Source of the DNA: Theristus sp. LFF4_11
Taxonomy: Eukaryota; Nematoda; Chromadorea; Monhysterida; Xyalidae
Direction of reading: 5' to 3'
DNA length: 64,000 bases
NCBI GenBank assembly: GCA_030248135.1
Contig: JASANC010001799.1
Coordinates: 88,199-152,198 of the forward strand
Shown here one piece after another: positions 47,965 to 60,171 of this stretch (position 1 is the first letter of the stretch; every line of letters starts with the position of its first letter). The notes beneath the pieces are model-generated. The model saw only the letters and a program-made list of their open reading frames with translations. It was not told the DNA's origin and ran no database searches. Made by a program: the position numbers and the translations under genes.

Positions 47965-50900
47965 TGTCTTATTTTTTCCATATTCTGTCGTGTGGATGAT
48001 AGATCAGGATTACTATCTGTTCATTCTAATTCCAAACAGAAAGCCTAACAGCAAACAATAATTTGATTTGATCTGATTCTGTTTTTTTTTCGAATTCGAA
48101 ATGCTCCGATTTTATTTGCGAAGGCAAAACAAAACGCTAATCATTACGCTTCAGCAACTGCCGAAACAGCTGTTTATGACAAAAAACTGTTTGAAATTTC
48201 TTCAATGTTGATGTGAAACCTCAGTCAAGCGCCAAGCACAAAATGAATGTTGCAGAAGCAAAGTTTACATGCAAATCTGATTCTGCAATTTGCAGAAATC
48301 TGCTAAAAAAATTTCTGCAAACGCTCCAAAATTTCAGCAAAAAAACGATGTTTTTCTGCAAAAAAACCTGGGTTCGAATGAACCTATTTTTGTCGACCTT
48401 CAGATTTTCTTTCGGTATTTTGGAAGCTGGAAAAAAATAATCAATAAATCGGGATATTTATTTTTTCGAACCTATTTTCATTTTTGGCCCGCGTGATACG
48501 CGTACAGTCGAACTCAATAAAATGTGGAATCAGCTGATTGGTCGGCCGAGGGGAGGCTGCTCACACTCCGCACCCTTCTTTTTTCGTGGATCTGGATTCT
48601 ATTGAAACGTGTTTCTTTTGAATGAGTGTGAATTTCCAGCACCCTTTTTACGCTAAAAATAAACTGAAAATGTTAGAGACTGCAAAATTCAGATTTTTTT
48701 TAATCAACAGCTCAAAATGTATTTTTTTGTTTGATGACGACGGCGACGTCGTCACTTAATTTTTGCGTGTGAACTGAAAGACAAAAGCCTGAAAGGAGTG
48801 CGCTGTGCATGGTTTGCTGCGTGCACCAAGTAAATGAACACAGCAGCTTACCAAAAACAACTTGAAAACGGTGAAAATTAAAGATGAAAGCAAAATCGTC
48901 ATCGTGTCGTCGTCGTCGAACATTTTATTGAGTTCGACTGTACATCATCCACCCAACCAGCAATCTGACCAATTAATGAAATAATGAAAGCCGAAAAAAG
49001 AGTTTCAAGTTTTTTTTTCAAAACTTCCAGAATCACGGGCTGCGGCCTAGGCCGGGAGCCCAAGGCGCACCACGCAGAGCGACGCGACAAGTCAAGTACG
49101 TTATTTTCCAGAAGCAAAAATAGCAAACACTGGACTCACCAAACACAATCACAAAGGCCAAAGAGCCAAATCACTAAAAAAAATCTTTGCAAGCTTGTCG
49201 ATCTGCTGCACCTGACCTGAAAGGCACCGCACCGCACGTCACGGTATCGGCAAGACGGGTTTTCTGGTTTCTTCAGATGGATCGAATTCTGACTGGATGC
49301 TCGACAATATCGGCCGTCGTTTGCCGATCATTGACGAAAAAATTTCCTATTTGGTCGTTAGTCGTTTCTGATTTATTTGTTTAAAAGCTTTATTGGTTGC
49401 TCTGAATTTTTTTTCTTTCTTTTGTCTTCGTCTTTCGCTTCTAATTTGAGCCTGCGAAAGACAATAACGGATATGAAACGAAATGAGATGAAAGTTTCAT
49501 CATGAAACTGAAAAGGAATTTCGAAATAATACTGATTTGAGCGTCGTCGTTTCCGTTTGTGCAAAACAAGCAACCCAATTTTTATTTCTTTCAACACAAT
49601 CAAAATGCACAGTCAGTTTTCTTCACTTCTCCTGTTCAAACATTTAAAAACAAAAAAAACAGTAACCACCCGCCGCAGCAACCGCGACCAATGAAACACT
49701 GTGAAATTGAATTTCTTTTTTGCAACTTTGACCAATCAATCAGTAACAGCTTAGGGTTCAAAACTCAAAAAGGTGAAAATCCCAATTTTTTTAATTTTTT
49801 TAAATTAAATTTTCTAATTTTTCGAGACGACAAATCGGCATTCGGATTCGGCAACAGCCAAGAATTGACAAGCAGTTTTACAAACGTAATTTTAAAAACC
49901 GTACAGAAAGCTTCCATGCTAGTATCTAAACTTTGCTCTCGGTTTTTGGCCTGAAAGTGAAAATTGTCAAAAAAGGTTCTGCCAAAAACAAATCTTACAC
50001 GAAATTCGAAAAAAATGCCAATATCGTAGTCTGTGGAAAGTGTCTTAAACGCATTTTAGAAGAAAGTACAGTTTTGTTTGATGGGTAAAATTTGTTTTTT
50101 AATTAAATTTTCAATTAAATCCCGTTTTTAAAGAATTTCTTTTTTAAAGCTAAAATATGCGTACCCTAAAACCGCTGCTTCAGCCGTAAAAGTTGAATTT
50201 TTAAAAACATCTTTTGATCCATTTCATTTACATGCCTACTGCAACAAACGGCTGAGGATTTTGAATTTCATGTCGATCAAACGTGTTTCAGCATCCTCTC
50301 GAATTGTGTTTAGTTTATTTCTGCCACTTCTCGGTTTTTCAACACCAGGAACCAAAATGATACTTTTCATTTTTCGGCAATTTCATGCACATTCAACGTT
50401 TTTTTCAGCACGAAAAATTGAAACAGTCCTTTCACATGCAAGAGAACTTTATTTATGTCGCATTGGCTTTTCTCTACATTTCTCCAAACAAACCCACCGC
50501 AATAAAACGAATGGTTGCTTATTTGCTATCTGCAATGACGAGCAGAAAACCCATTTTCAATTTTGCTTGCCCGTTGTCCAAGCTTCAGTTCACAGCTCTG
50601 AATGACACACGCACACTGCACAGATACACACATTGTGTCAATTTCCCACCCTGTGTTTGCTGGCGACATGAGCTTGCCTGTTGACGTCCCTGATCTATTA
50701 TGAAAACTATCTCTCAGAAAATTATTTCTGAATTATACATGTATTTTATTCTCAGTTTTTTCCCTGACGATCAATAGATATCGTGCTGAGACCACATACA
50801 GCAGATATTGCAACCGTACTGTACTGTATGTATAGTACTTCGTGTTGCCAGATTCAGAGTGTTTTTCAGCGATTCTCCACTCCCTTGACGCTGAACAAGC

Positions 50901-52997
50901 TCATTGGAAAAGGACATGATGCATATGAATCATGTTTTTTTTATTCAGTGCTGGGTGAGGATGTCGCGTGTTGCGTCGCACTACTTGACTTCTTCAGTAT
51001 TTAGTCATTTTCTCAAGACTGTTGTTTTGAGCTTTCTGCTTTCAGTTTTTTTTTCGGGGTTCTGGTTTAAAAAAGAGATCTATTGAATAACTCTGTCTCC
51101 TCGTTTGATGTTTTTTTCAGGATTTAAAGATTTTATACATTAGCATTAGTTTGAGAGCCACATTTTCCAACGTGCGTTACTTTGAAGTCCACACGTGCTG
51201 GGCGAAATAAACGGGGATTTCATTCTGAAATGTCAGAGAAAAAAGCAAAAAATGCTTCACTTTCTGTAGCACGTACACGTGTGTACACCTTCGTGCAGTG
51301 CACATCGTAACAAAAAAAGTTCCAGTCTGAAGTCCATCCCGCAAAGTTTAAAAACGTTTTTCCGTTTGGCAGAAAAACATAAAAAACGTTCTGCTAGATG
51401 TACCTTATTATTGTTTCAAGTGGATGTCAATAACGCTTGTGCCCCGTTGATTTTACTTTTGAAGTAATTTCGAAAAACGGAACCCGGTACAAGTTCGCTA
51501 AACTAGAGGATAATTTTGAAAACTCCTCCCTAAAGTAAAAAAAAACTCGGAAGCCGCCATTTGAAAAGTAATCCATCTTTGGATGTGAAAAACGAGGCAA
51601 TTGCTATCGAGACTCCAAAGTGGCTTTTTTCAACGCTGGCCAGCTTTGAAAATGGCAATGTTTTTGTTACACTGTGGTTGCTTCAAGATGTTTTTCCAAG
51701 TGAATAGTTTTTTATGCTTGCTTTTTCTTCATTTATGAATTGATTTTTACAAAAAACTGATTTTTTTGTTACCGCCGGTATTTACACCTTTTTCAGTGAG
51801 AAAGACATGATGTATCTGATTTTACGGATTGTGCCTTCTGTTTCTTTCCTCAACTGCCAGGGAGGTTTTTCAATGTTTACTGAAACCCGATGCAAAGGCA
51901 AATAAACCAATTTTTATCATTTTGACCACTCTTTTCTGTGGTGTCCATACTCCGTGATCTTAATCGATCAAAAAAGTGCCATGTTCTTTCTTGCAACTAA
52001 ACTTCATCAGATGTTCAGCGGTTGCATGATAAAATGAATGCAAGAGCATTGCTTTTTTGCGTCTTATGTTCCTGTTATGTGTTAGTGTGTTCTTAGTTCT
52101 ACTTTCTGCTTTTTCAACCGCCCTTCGTTCGATTTCAGTATGCGCGGCAGTTGCAATTTAGCTTTTTTCATTGAGCCACTGATTCAGTTTCTTGAATATA
52201 TGGCTCTCATCTCAAGCTCTTTTAATGTTTTTTTTACGTTTTTTTCTTTTAAGATTCAGTTTGACGGTGTTGATTTTGCTGTTTTTATTGTTGCTTTGGT
52301 TAGTTATTTTGTTACCGCAAACTTTTTGGTGCCATTTTTTCATTTTGCCCATAGCTGCTGCTGCGCAGAATGTCTGGTATAAAAAATTCAGAAAAAAAAA
52401 ACATGAAACAACAATGAAAAGCCTGCGGTTGCACGGAAGACGTTTTACGTTATTTACCTATTGTTAGAGAAACATCAATAAAGGGCGCGCAATTTTTCCA
52501 ATAACAACACTGTTTTTAATTCAATATTCCAACCTGGCCTTGCTTTGTGCGTTTGTATGAGCTTTCGATTGAGAGCTTCTGCTGCAGGTAGCGCCGTTTT
52601 CCCGCATGTTGATAACCGTTTCATTATTGAATTTGTGTGCCTTTGATAATGTTTGATTATCAAAATGCTTTATACAACGCCCTTGTCGGTGACATTATTA
52701 TCCATGTTTTGCATGTTGTTGCTAAATTTTGCTTGTTGATGAATGTTTTTACGTTGCTGTAGTCATTCTTGTGTACTTTTAATTTTGCAAAAGTATGTTT
52801 CATTCAACTATTATTAGCCTGCTTTTTTAATTCATAAACACGCGTCAAAATTTCATTCGTGGTTTCCAATTCTTCAAAACTGTTCAAGTCTAGTTTTCAA
52901 CAGAAATACCTAATCCAGCTATAAATCAAACCAGTCAACCACAACACCATCCAATAAAAACGTTTCACCAAATTAACAAAAAAACAAAGAGGCGACA
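47965..52997. other. Gene-poor AT-rich region upstream of bestrophin
   Basis: I found no supported gene. T-rich stretches give hydrophobic chance frames (for example 52140-52467). The immediate upstream sequence of the bestrophin ATG (about 52900-52997) is A-rich, without a recognised TATA box. Confidence 0.5.
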
Positions 52998-55900
52998 ATG
53001 ACAATCTCCTACTCGGTCGGTCGAATCATCAGTCGTTGGAAGGGCAGCATTTGGAAGACCACCTGGAAGGAGTTGGCTGTGTTTCTGTTCTTCTATTACT
53101 GTATTCGTCTGTTCTATCATCTCGTGCTGAGTGGCGACGACCAGCGAACAATGCAAAAGTTGGTGCACGAGTTCGACAACTACACGGAGCGCGTACCATT
53201 GACGTTTCTGCTCGGATTCTACGTCGCAGCGGTCGTGAAACGATGGTGGGAGCAGTTCAATCATATCGCATGGCCGGACGACACGTTGACGTGCGGTTTT
53301 TGTTTGTTTGTTTTATTTAAGGGTTATTCATGAAGCAGTACCCAGTGTTATACTATCCGGTATGTAGTGATTTTTTACACAGCTACCCGTCACTAAATAT
53401 TGCTTCATGAATGCCCGCTTCAATTTGATCGCCACACACACACAATAACGTATTGATGCCCACGCAATATTGATGTCCTATCGCAAAATCGACGGAGATA
53501 GCAATCTCAATGATGATTTTACTGCGGTGGATACGTTACTTATTTTCTGATGTTGATAATGATATGTTTGTGAAACACAGAAAAAAACAGCATTGTAGAA
53601 TTCGCTTCGTTTCAGCTGGATGTGCTACATCATAAAAGACAAAGATGAAAAAAGTTTATTGAAACGACGAACGATCGCCCGATATCTGAATCTCACTGCA
53701 GCGCTGGCGTGGCGCGAAATCTCGGTGAAAGTTGGTTTGATACGGTTCAATTGTATTTTTTTTAATCTGGACTTTTTCAAAGTTTGAAGTTTGTTGGTTT
53801 GCCAAGATACTTTAGCGTGTGCATGTAGCAACAGTTAATACAGTTAATCAAACAGTGATTTAGGCGGTCTCTCATGTAGTTGCATCTGGCATGTAATCAT
53901 TATTGTGCTTTTTCATTAGTCAATAGTCATTTTTAATAGTCAAGTCTACTCTTTCAATAACATTCAGGTGCGAAAACGTTTCCCAACCGTGGAGCACTTG
54001 ATCGCTGCCGGACTAGTGACGGATGATGAGTTGATGATTTACTACAGAACACCACCAAACATACGGTGGATGATACCGTTGCATTGGGCGCAGCAGCAGT
54101 TGCAGGTGTGTATTTGTATACATATTTGTTGTAATGTTTTTTTGTGATGACCGGTCACTTGTGTATGTACACTCGGGTTCTTCTGACGAATCTGGTGCAA
54201 TCCCAGCAACATCAAAACACACTGGTACAATGTACAATGTTTACTATCATTATAAGTACGCAGACCAGCTCGTGTGCGTTGTGCCAGTGCGTTTGTGTGT
54301 TGTTCTGCATCTGCAACAAACAACACAGACCGATCAGGACTTTTTTCAGTTATCATTTTTGCCCGTTTCCAATTGCTGAACAAATCAGATAGACAACAGT
54401 TTTAGCGCTTTGGAACATTTGGGTTTTTTTTGTATTGCCTTCTTTGGCATTCCTATACAAAATTGTCTGCCTTTTTGCTGCAGATTTACGTCGAAGAACA
54501 TGACACTGGTGTACCGCTGGTGTCTCGTTGGCTGCAAATCCTGTACGAATACCGAAACAGCTTTCGAATGCTGCACTGCTACGACTGGGTCTGCCTACCG
54601 CTCGTCTATACTCAGGTTTGCAGCCTTCGAGCATAATTGGGCAGGAAAGTTTTATGGCGGTCAAGATTGACCTGACCACTATTTTGACTCCTTCGTGGCC
54701 GCTCGGCTGGTATGGTTTTTTTCGTCCCTTTGTCATTTAGCCGCCCGCCAAATTCAGAGCCCTTTGATAACAGCTCCCTCCCCAGCCCCTCATATTGTTT
54801 GGCACGCATTTCTCTGGTAAGCGCTGGACGAAACATCGCCTAAACTCATGTTCCAGTAACCAGTGCGTGGGATGTGCGACAGCGTTCTCTCACTGTCTGT
54901 TGCAAAAAAAGCATTATCCCAACTCTGAGTTCCACCCCAGCAATGTGTACCACCCACTGTGGCTGGTTTCTGGTACCACTCTTTTACGTAACCTTCTTCG
55001 GGTTACCCTTTTGGCACATTTTGCAACTCAGCGATTAAAAAAACTTGAATTAAATTAAACTAAACCGAATTGAACCGAACCCGGCATCCACACGCAGGTC
55101 GCCGCGATTGCCACGTACGGCTATTTCGCGCTCTGCATGATCGGTCGTCAGTTCGATCCGCACGAGCTGATCAACGGCAGTCCGTCGCTGAATCGGACGC
55201 ATCCGTCCGGCAACGAGACGTCCTCGATATCGTCGGACGCCGAATTCCATGACGCCGTGAACTTGACGGCTGCCGGGTTTGCCGAGGGTTCACATCATCA
55301 TTTCATTACGGACAACAGCGGCGCGGCGACAATCATTGCGGGCGGTGGCTCGCGGCGGGTATTGGGCCAGGTCGACTATTTGATACCGATTTTTACGATT
55401 CTCGAGTTTCTGTTTTATATTGGATGGTATAAAGTCGGACTCGACCTGATGCGACCGTTCGAGGAGGATGGTGAGATGGGTTTTTTCTCTCTTTTATTTT
55501 GCTTTGTTGTTGTTCACTGGTTGTTCATTCATTATTTTTGTTTCGACTTTGGAAAAGTGGAAACCATTTCCAAAAACACATTTTATCAAACATAAGGACT
55601 AATGCTGCTTGTTTGGCAACGCCTTTGAAAATGGTTTTTCAGTGCAATTGAGCAATTCAACAACACAAAACTATGTATACAATAACAGAAAGTCGTCTGT
55701 TTTCAGACGACGACTTCGAGTTGAACTACATTCTCGATCGACACATCCAGGTCAGACGCACACTCTCGCAAAAAATCAAGGTTTTTATTTTCACATTCTC
55801 GCCGAAGCAGCGGTGAACTATGGATTTCTTTCGGGTACCACAAAGCGGCTCCGTCTTGTGTGGAGCCTTCCTTTTTAAACTATTTATTGTAGGACCATAG

Positions 55901-56404
55901 GCGCACCGGGTTTGAAGGCATTTCGTTTCGCGGTACAATTGTTGGCCGTGCAATTGTTTTGCGGTATACCCACCAAGCCACAGGTGTAGCTCACTGATCA
56001 ACTGTTTTAGCGCCTGTATGCGCAGATAATGCGCCATCAGTTCAGTTATGCAGTGAAGAAGAAAAAACTTCAACAACAAGCGACACGCCAAGAGAATATT
56101 GACAGAAAAAAACATGGATGATTCTCATGTTCATTTCCATATCAGTCTCAATCAAAAAAAAATAAAAAAGGTCTCAATCGCGATCGTGAACGCCGTCAGT
56201 CTGGAGCCGCCGATCGTGAAGGACCATCCAATGTGGAGCGGCCAGGACCTCCCGATGATCGACACAAAGCTCTCGAGCAAGGAGCAGTACCACCCGCCGA
56301 AGATGCACGCGAACGTGCGCCTGAACGATGGCGATGGTGATCTGGTGATCGAGCCGTTGATGCGGCGCGCGTTGGAGAAGAAGCACAAGTTGAGGCATTT
56401 TTAG
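52998..56404 (+). CDS. Bestrophin-family calcium-activated chloride channel (complete, 7 exons, 440 aa)
   Basis: Exons: 52998-53290, 53616-53724, 53968-54105, 54484-54615, 55098-55470, 55707-55750, 56171-56404; phases all match and the frame ends in TAG. Family knowledge: pentameric plasma-membrane anion channel gated by calcium. Seen: N-terminal RWKGSIWK; pore neck [10 protein letters not shown] (positions equivalent to human 76/80/84 are V, F, F); RWWEQF and [36 protein letters not shown]; and the acidic calcium clasp [11 protein letters not shown] split across exons 5 and 6. The C-terminal tail is short. Between GRQF and LIPIF there are about 75 residues against about 14 in human BEST1, a Ser/Thr/Gly-rich insertion with sequons NRT, NET and NLT. 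Exon 7 follows a poor, A-rich acceptor, but its sequence ([15 protein letters not shown]) fits the family tail. Confidence 0.96.
53321..53416. mobile_element. 96-bp inverted-repeat element in bestrophin intron 1
   Basis: GGGTTATTCATGAAGCAGTA at the left pairs with TATTGCTTCATGAATGCCC at the right. The two ends match over about 17 bases with one mismatch or shift. The interior is unrelated AT-rich sequence. It is consistent with a very short MITE; no clear target duplication. Confidence 0.5.
54195..54316. mobile_element. Small foldback-family copy in bestrophin intron 3
   Basis: The left arm contains GCAACATCAAAACACACTGG. The right arm contains CCAGTGCGTTTGTGTGTTG and ends CTGCAAC, so both arms read inward as GTTGCA..AAACACACTGG. 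It is the same family as the elements in the giant-gene introns. Confidence 0.45.
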
Positions 56405-56507
56405 AGAAAGCACACCTTCGGAGGATCAATGCAAAAATTACCGCAAGATACCGGTAGTCTTTGCTTTTCTGAAAACTCAGCTGTCCGCTTTCCGATGTGC
56501 CTTTTTG

Positions 56508-56513
56508 AATAAA
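56508..56513 (+). promoter_or_regulatory. Poly(A) signal AATAAA of the bestrophin gene
   Basis: A canonical AATAAA lies 104 bases after the bestrophin stop codon, a normal distance for a short 3' UTR. Confidence 0.5.
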
Positions 56514-57784
56514 AGACGAGGCTTAGGAGAATCACATTATTCAGACTTTTTGGGGTTAGATTGAGGACTTCAGGCCATATGATTTTGGCGTTTTTTTAAT
56601 TCTTTGCGGTCATTCTTGCATTTGCGATTTTTGCGGTCATTTTATGCAAGACCCCTCAGTCAGAGTATCGTACCTACCGTGGTGGGTCTGGACACAACAC
56701 AGGTTGTTTTTTCTTTCAAATTCATCTTTACTTTTGCCTCCCTCACCTGAAAGTCGCTAAAGTTGGACCGCAGAATTGTGTTGAACGAGACACCACATGG
56801 TACCGTACTCCATCAGACCGTTCCGCATTTCTCGGTCGTTTCAGGACACAGAAAAAAAGATGTGTCATGTTCTTGACTTTATTACTGAGCTACGGTTTTC
56901 CCTGAGCCACCTGCAACATTTTGGGCCACTGGGTCATTTTGAGCGTGTCACCATTCACCAATGAGCTGATACAACCAATCAACGTAGATTTCCGACTAAC
57001 AACATCATATTTTTGCTGCATTTGATCGACTGCTACATTTTGCTGTTGGGCTCTTTTTTACACCCACGATTTTTATGATGTAACTTCGTTTCTTTCGCTG
57101 TTATTTGTTCAAATTTTGTTGTTCGTTTGTTTTTGTTTCACAGTCAATACTATCGACCTCAGTTTCAGTCTAGTCAATCAAATTGCAATATTTCTTCATC
57201 TTCAGCATTTTTTCATTATTTATTTTCGGGTACTTATTGTGATATATTGAATGGTGAGGCGATGCCAAAGTTTTCATTTTCATTTTCATACTTTTGTTCT
57301 TTGTTGCTATTCAAAATGTCAATGTGATAAATAAAATACTGACAGCACAGACACATGTTGAGCAAAATGGTCATATAAACTGAAACTTTGTCACAAGTAT
57401 CCCGCTTCAAAGCCGACCTGAAATTTCGCAAACCCATTTGGCAAGTGAAAAACAATACAAAGTGGAATGATTCTAAACAAATCTATTCCAATCAAACAAA
57501 ACGAACGCTAAGATCATAATCGGACAACTGTTGATTGATTGGTCATTAGAATATGATCCAACCAATGACCACTTCAGCTTACAAAAACTTGTAAATGCAG
57601 GTTCTATTGTTCTTCAGTAAAGCCGTCATTATGATACCAAATTCAAATGATCCAGGCGCCATCTATCAACGTAGACCACCGCAAGACACACACAATGCAG
57701 CGTAATTTGAATCGGGTCTCACTTTGATCGAGTGACCGGTTCTAGACCGGTCAACAGCTATTTTCGGTATTTCGACTGTGAAAT
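56514..57784. other. Intergenic region between convergent bestrophin and dehydrogenase genes
   Basis: No coding sequence or repeat recognised. The dehydrogenase 3' UTR lies at the right end. Confidence 0.5.
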
Positions 57785-60073
57785 TCAATCGAAATCCTGC
57801 AGTTCACTTTTGTCGTCTGTTTGCGAGGGAGAATTCGGTGGATACTCCGTCAGCTTTTCACTGATCACCCACAGTTTTTCGGCTAACGCGTCACTGCTGG
57901 CCGTCGGTGAAATCGTGGCCAGCGCGCAATTCGAGAAATAGCGACCGGTGACATTTGCAATCGACGGCTCTAGGGCGCAGTACAGAGTCGTTTGCGCGCC
58001 TTGCAGCGGCGTCTGTGAGTGACAAGTTCTGTTTTGAGTTTTTTGTTTTTATTTCGACTTTTTTATGAAAAATCTGCACCGATTTTTTTGCTGTCAGTAA
58101 CACTGACCTTGCGTGCCTGTGTGTTTGTTTTTGGCTGTGCAGAGTTACTGTGTTATACAGAGTACACTGTCTTCAGTCAGACTGGGACTTTACAACAGTG
58201 CACACTGTTTTCAAACTAGGACTTTCACCCAACCTTCATGAATTTCTTCGCCCACCAAGCGAACGGATTCCACCAATGGCGATACAACTCCGTCGCAACG
58301 GCGCCCGGATGGAGGGCGTTCACAGTGACAGCTGAAATGATTTCGCTGAATTTTTGTTTTGTTTTATTGTTTGTTAAAAAAACCGGTTTTTCTTTCTTCC
58401 TAATGGCCTGGGTGACAGTTCATTAAAACCTGGTTTGTGCGCTTGGGTAATCGTCACATGACTAATCTGCCACTATCACTTCGTTGTGTGCTTTACAAGG
58501 TAGTTCCGTCGCCAAAAAACCACCGGGATTTTTAAGAATGATGTTTATACGCTCCGTTTCGTGACTTGAGTTTTCACATTAAAAAAAAACAAAGTAGTAA
58601 AATTAAAAAAAAACAGAAAAAAACCGAACTCGTCTGCTTCAGTCGTCGCGCCAGCTCGCGCGTGAACAGAATGTTCGCCGCTTTCGTCACATTGTAGACG
58701 TTGTATTTGAAATAATATTTCTCCGAATTCAAGTTGTCGATGTCGAACCACGCTGGCCAATGCGCCAGTGAGGAGACGTTCACGATGCGACCTTGCGGCG
58801 CGGCCAGGATTCGTTCTGGAAAAAAATGGGAAAAGTTATTGGTCGTTGTTGTTGTTTGCCTCCACTGCAGACAGGTGTCGTCGCACCAATTTTGGCGTCA
58901 GTTGGTCGAAAACTTGTTTAGTCACTTTAATTTTCTTGTCTCAATATTTCAAAAATTCAGCAAGTCACAGATTGACTATCTGTGCTCGGCCAATCAAACT
59001 AATCAGCATACAACAATTAAATTTTAGTGTCATGCCATTCAGCAAATTCAGATAACGGCAAACCAAAAAGAAATCACGAACCTAAAATCAGATTCGTGAG
59101 CAGAAAATGACCGAAATGATTGCTAGCCATGGTTACTTCGAGACCCTCTTGCGTCATCTGCTTCCCGCTGAGCCCTGAATGTTTTTTCTCGATCTTACAA
59201 TTTTTTCAACCAAAATAAGTTGAAACGATAAAGAACACAGTGTGTGAGCTCCGCTTCCGATGTGCATGACAGTTTGCTGCATTGTGCAAACTGCTTCAAC
59301 CAACACCCGGCAACAAACTAATCGCATCTGATGTGTTTGGCAGAATTTAACAAATCTCAAAAACGCTTTCAACTCACAACCAACGCCAGCATTATTGATC
59401 AGCACGTCGACTGGCCCGTCAAAATCCGCCAGAAATTTCTCCGCGAACTCGCGCACGGAGCGCATCAAGCTGAGATCGATTTGCCACAGTTTCACCTGAG
59501 CAAATGAAATCGCAATCGATAAAATGTCCAAAAGTGAAAGTTTGGTTTTGTTAGTGCGCAGTTTTCCAATTGTGTTCACACTTCACTTCACTTCACACTT
59601 GCGATGAAATGCACCATTCACCAAAACAAAAAACCTCGGCTGCAAAACGAAAAAAACGACAGAAAATATAAAGCTTCTCCATTTATCGCACATTTTTACT
59701 AACGGTCTCCTCTGCAATCTCCTCCACCAAACGCCTGCCTCGGTCGCTGTTTCGACAGAGCAAATGCACAAAGGCACCATTGCGCGCCAGCTCAATCGCG
59801 GTGACTCGACCAATACCTCAAAAAAAGAAAAGAAAAACGAACGTCACAACTAAAAACAGAGCAATTTTTGTTCTATTTGCATTTGATTTCAAACGAAATC
59901 GTTAAAATTTCAGTCCACAAACCGGCCGTTGGTCCGGTGATCAAAATGTTCTTTCCCTTGCACAGCGTCGGATCGATTTTGTAGATTTTCGACGATTTCA
60001 GCAGCATCGTGATGCCCGCTAACGCAACGAGAACGACAGCGACAATAAACAGAAGCAAAAGCCAAATGTTCAT
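57785..60073 (-). CDS. Membrane-anchored short-chain dehydrogenase/reductase, retinol-dehydrogenase-like (complete, 7 exons)
   Basis: Exons 5' to 3': 59923-60073, about 59704-59816, 59381-59495, 59082-59174, 58630-58815, 58234-58331, 57785-58012; about 327 aa, all in phase. Family knowledge: NAD(P)-dependent oxidoreductase, RDH11-14-like, in the endoplasmic reticulum membrane. Seen: an N-terminal hydrophobic anchor (MNIWLLLLFIVAVVLVALAG), the cofactor motif TGPTAGIG split by intron 1, LCRNSDRG, NNAGVG, NHFGHFLLTNL, the catalytic serine in RIVNVSSLAH, the YNVTK active site, NALHPGAVATEL, and a C-terminus with GAQTTLYCALEP. The second exon may use the donor at 59691 instead, adding VSKN and a better family fit. 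Its acceptor is an unusual TTTGAG. All catalytic residues are present; the substrate cannot be told. Confidence 0.95.
58111..58142. repeat. Foldback-family half copy in a dehydrogenase intron
   Basis: TGCGTGCCTGTGTGTTTG followed by TTTTTGGCTGTGCA is the reverse complement of the left arm of the element at 15606, with a few mismatches. No partner arm is obvious. It shows that the family is shared by introns of three different genes. Confidence 0.45.
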
Positions 60074-60171
60074 CGCGAAGCGTCGTTTTTTTCTCTGAAA
60101 CTTCTTTTTCTCTTCTCTCGTTCAAATTTCTTTCACTAAAAAAGAAAAAAAAATAAAAATAAAAAAAATCT

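Noticed and set aside
49020..49110. GC-rich patch (GGCCTAGGCC) suspected as an RNA gene
   Set aside because: No cloverleaf, rRNA signature or other RNA fold could be recognised.
52140..52467. Two hydrophobic plus-strand frames upstream of bestrophin
   Set aside because: The DNA is T-rich, which gives Phe/Leu runs by chance; no family resemblance and the frames overlap each other.
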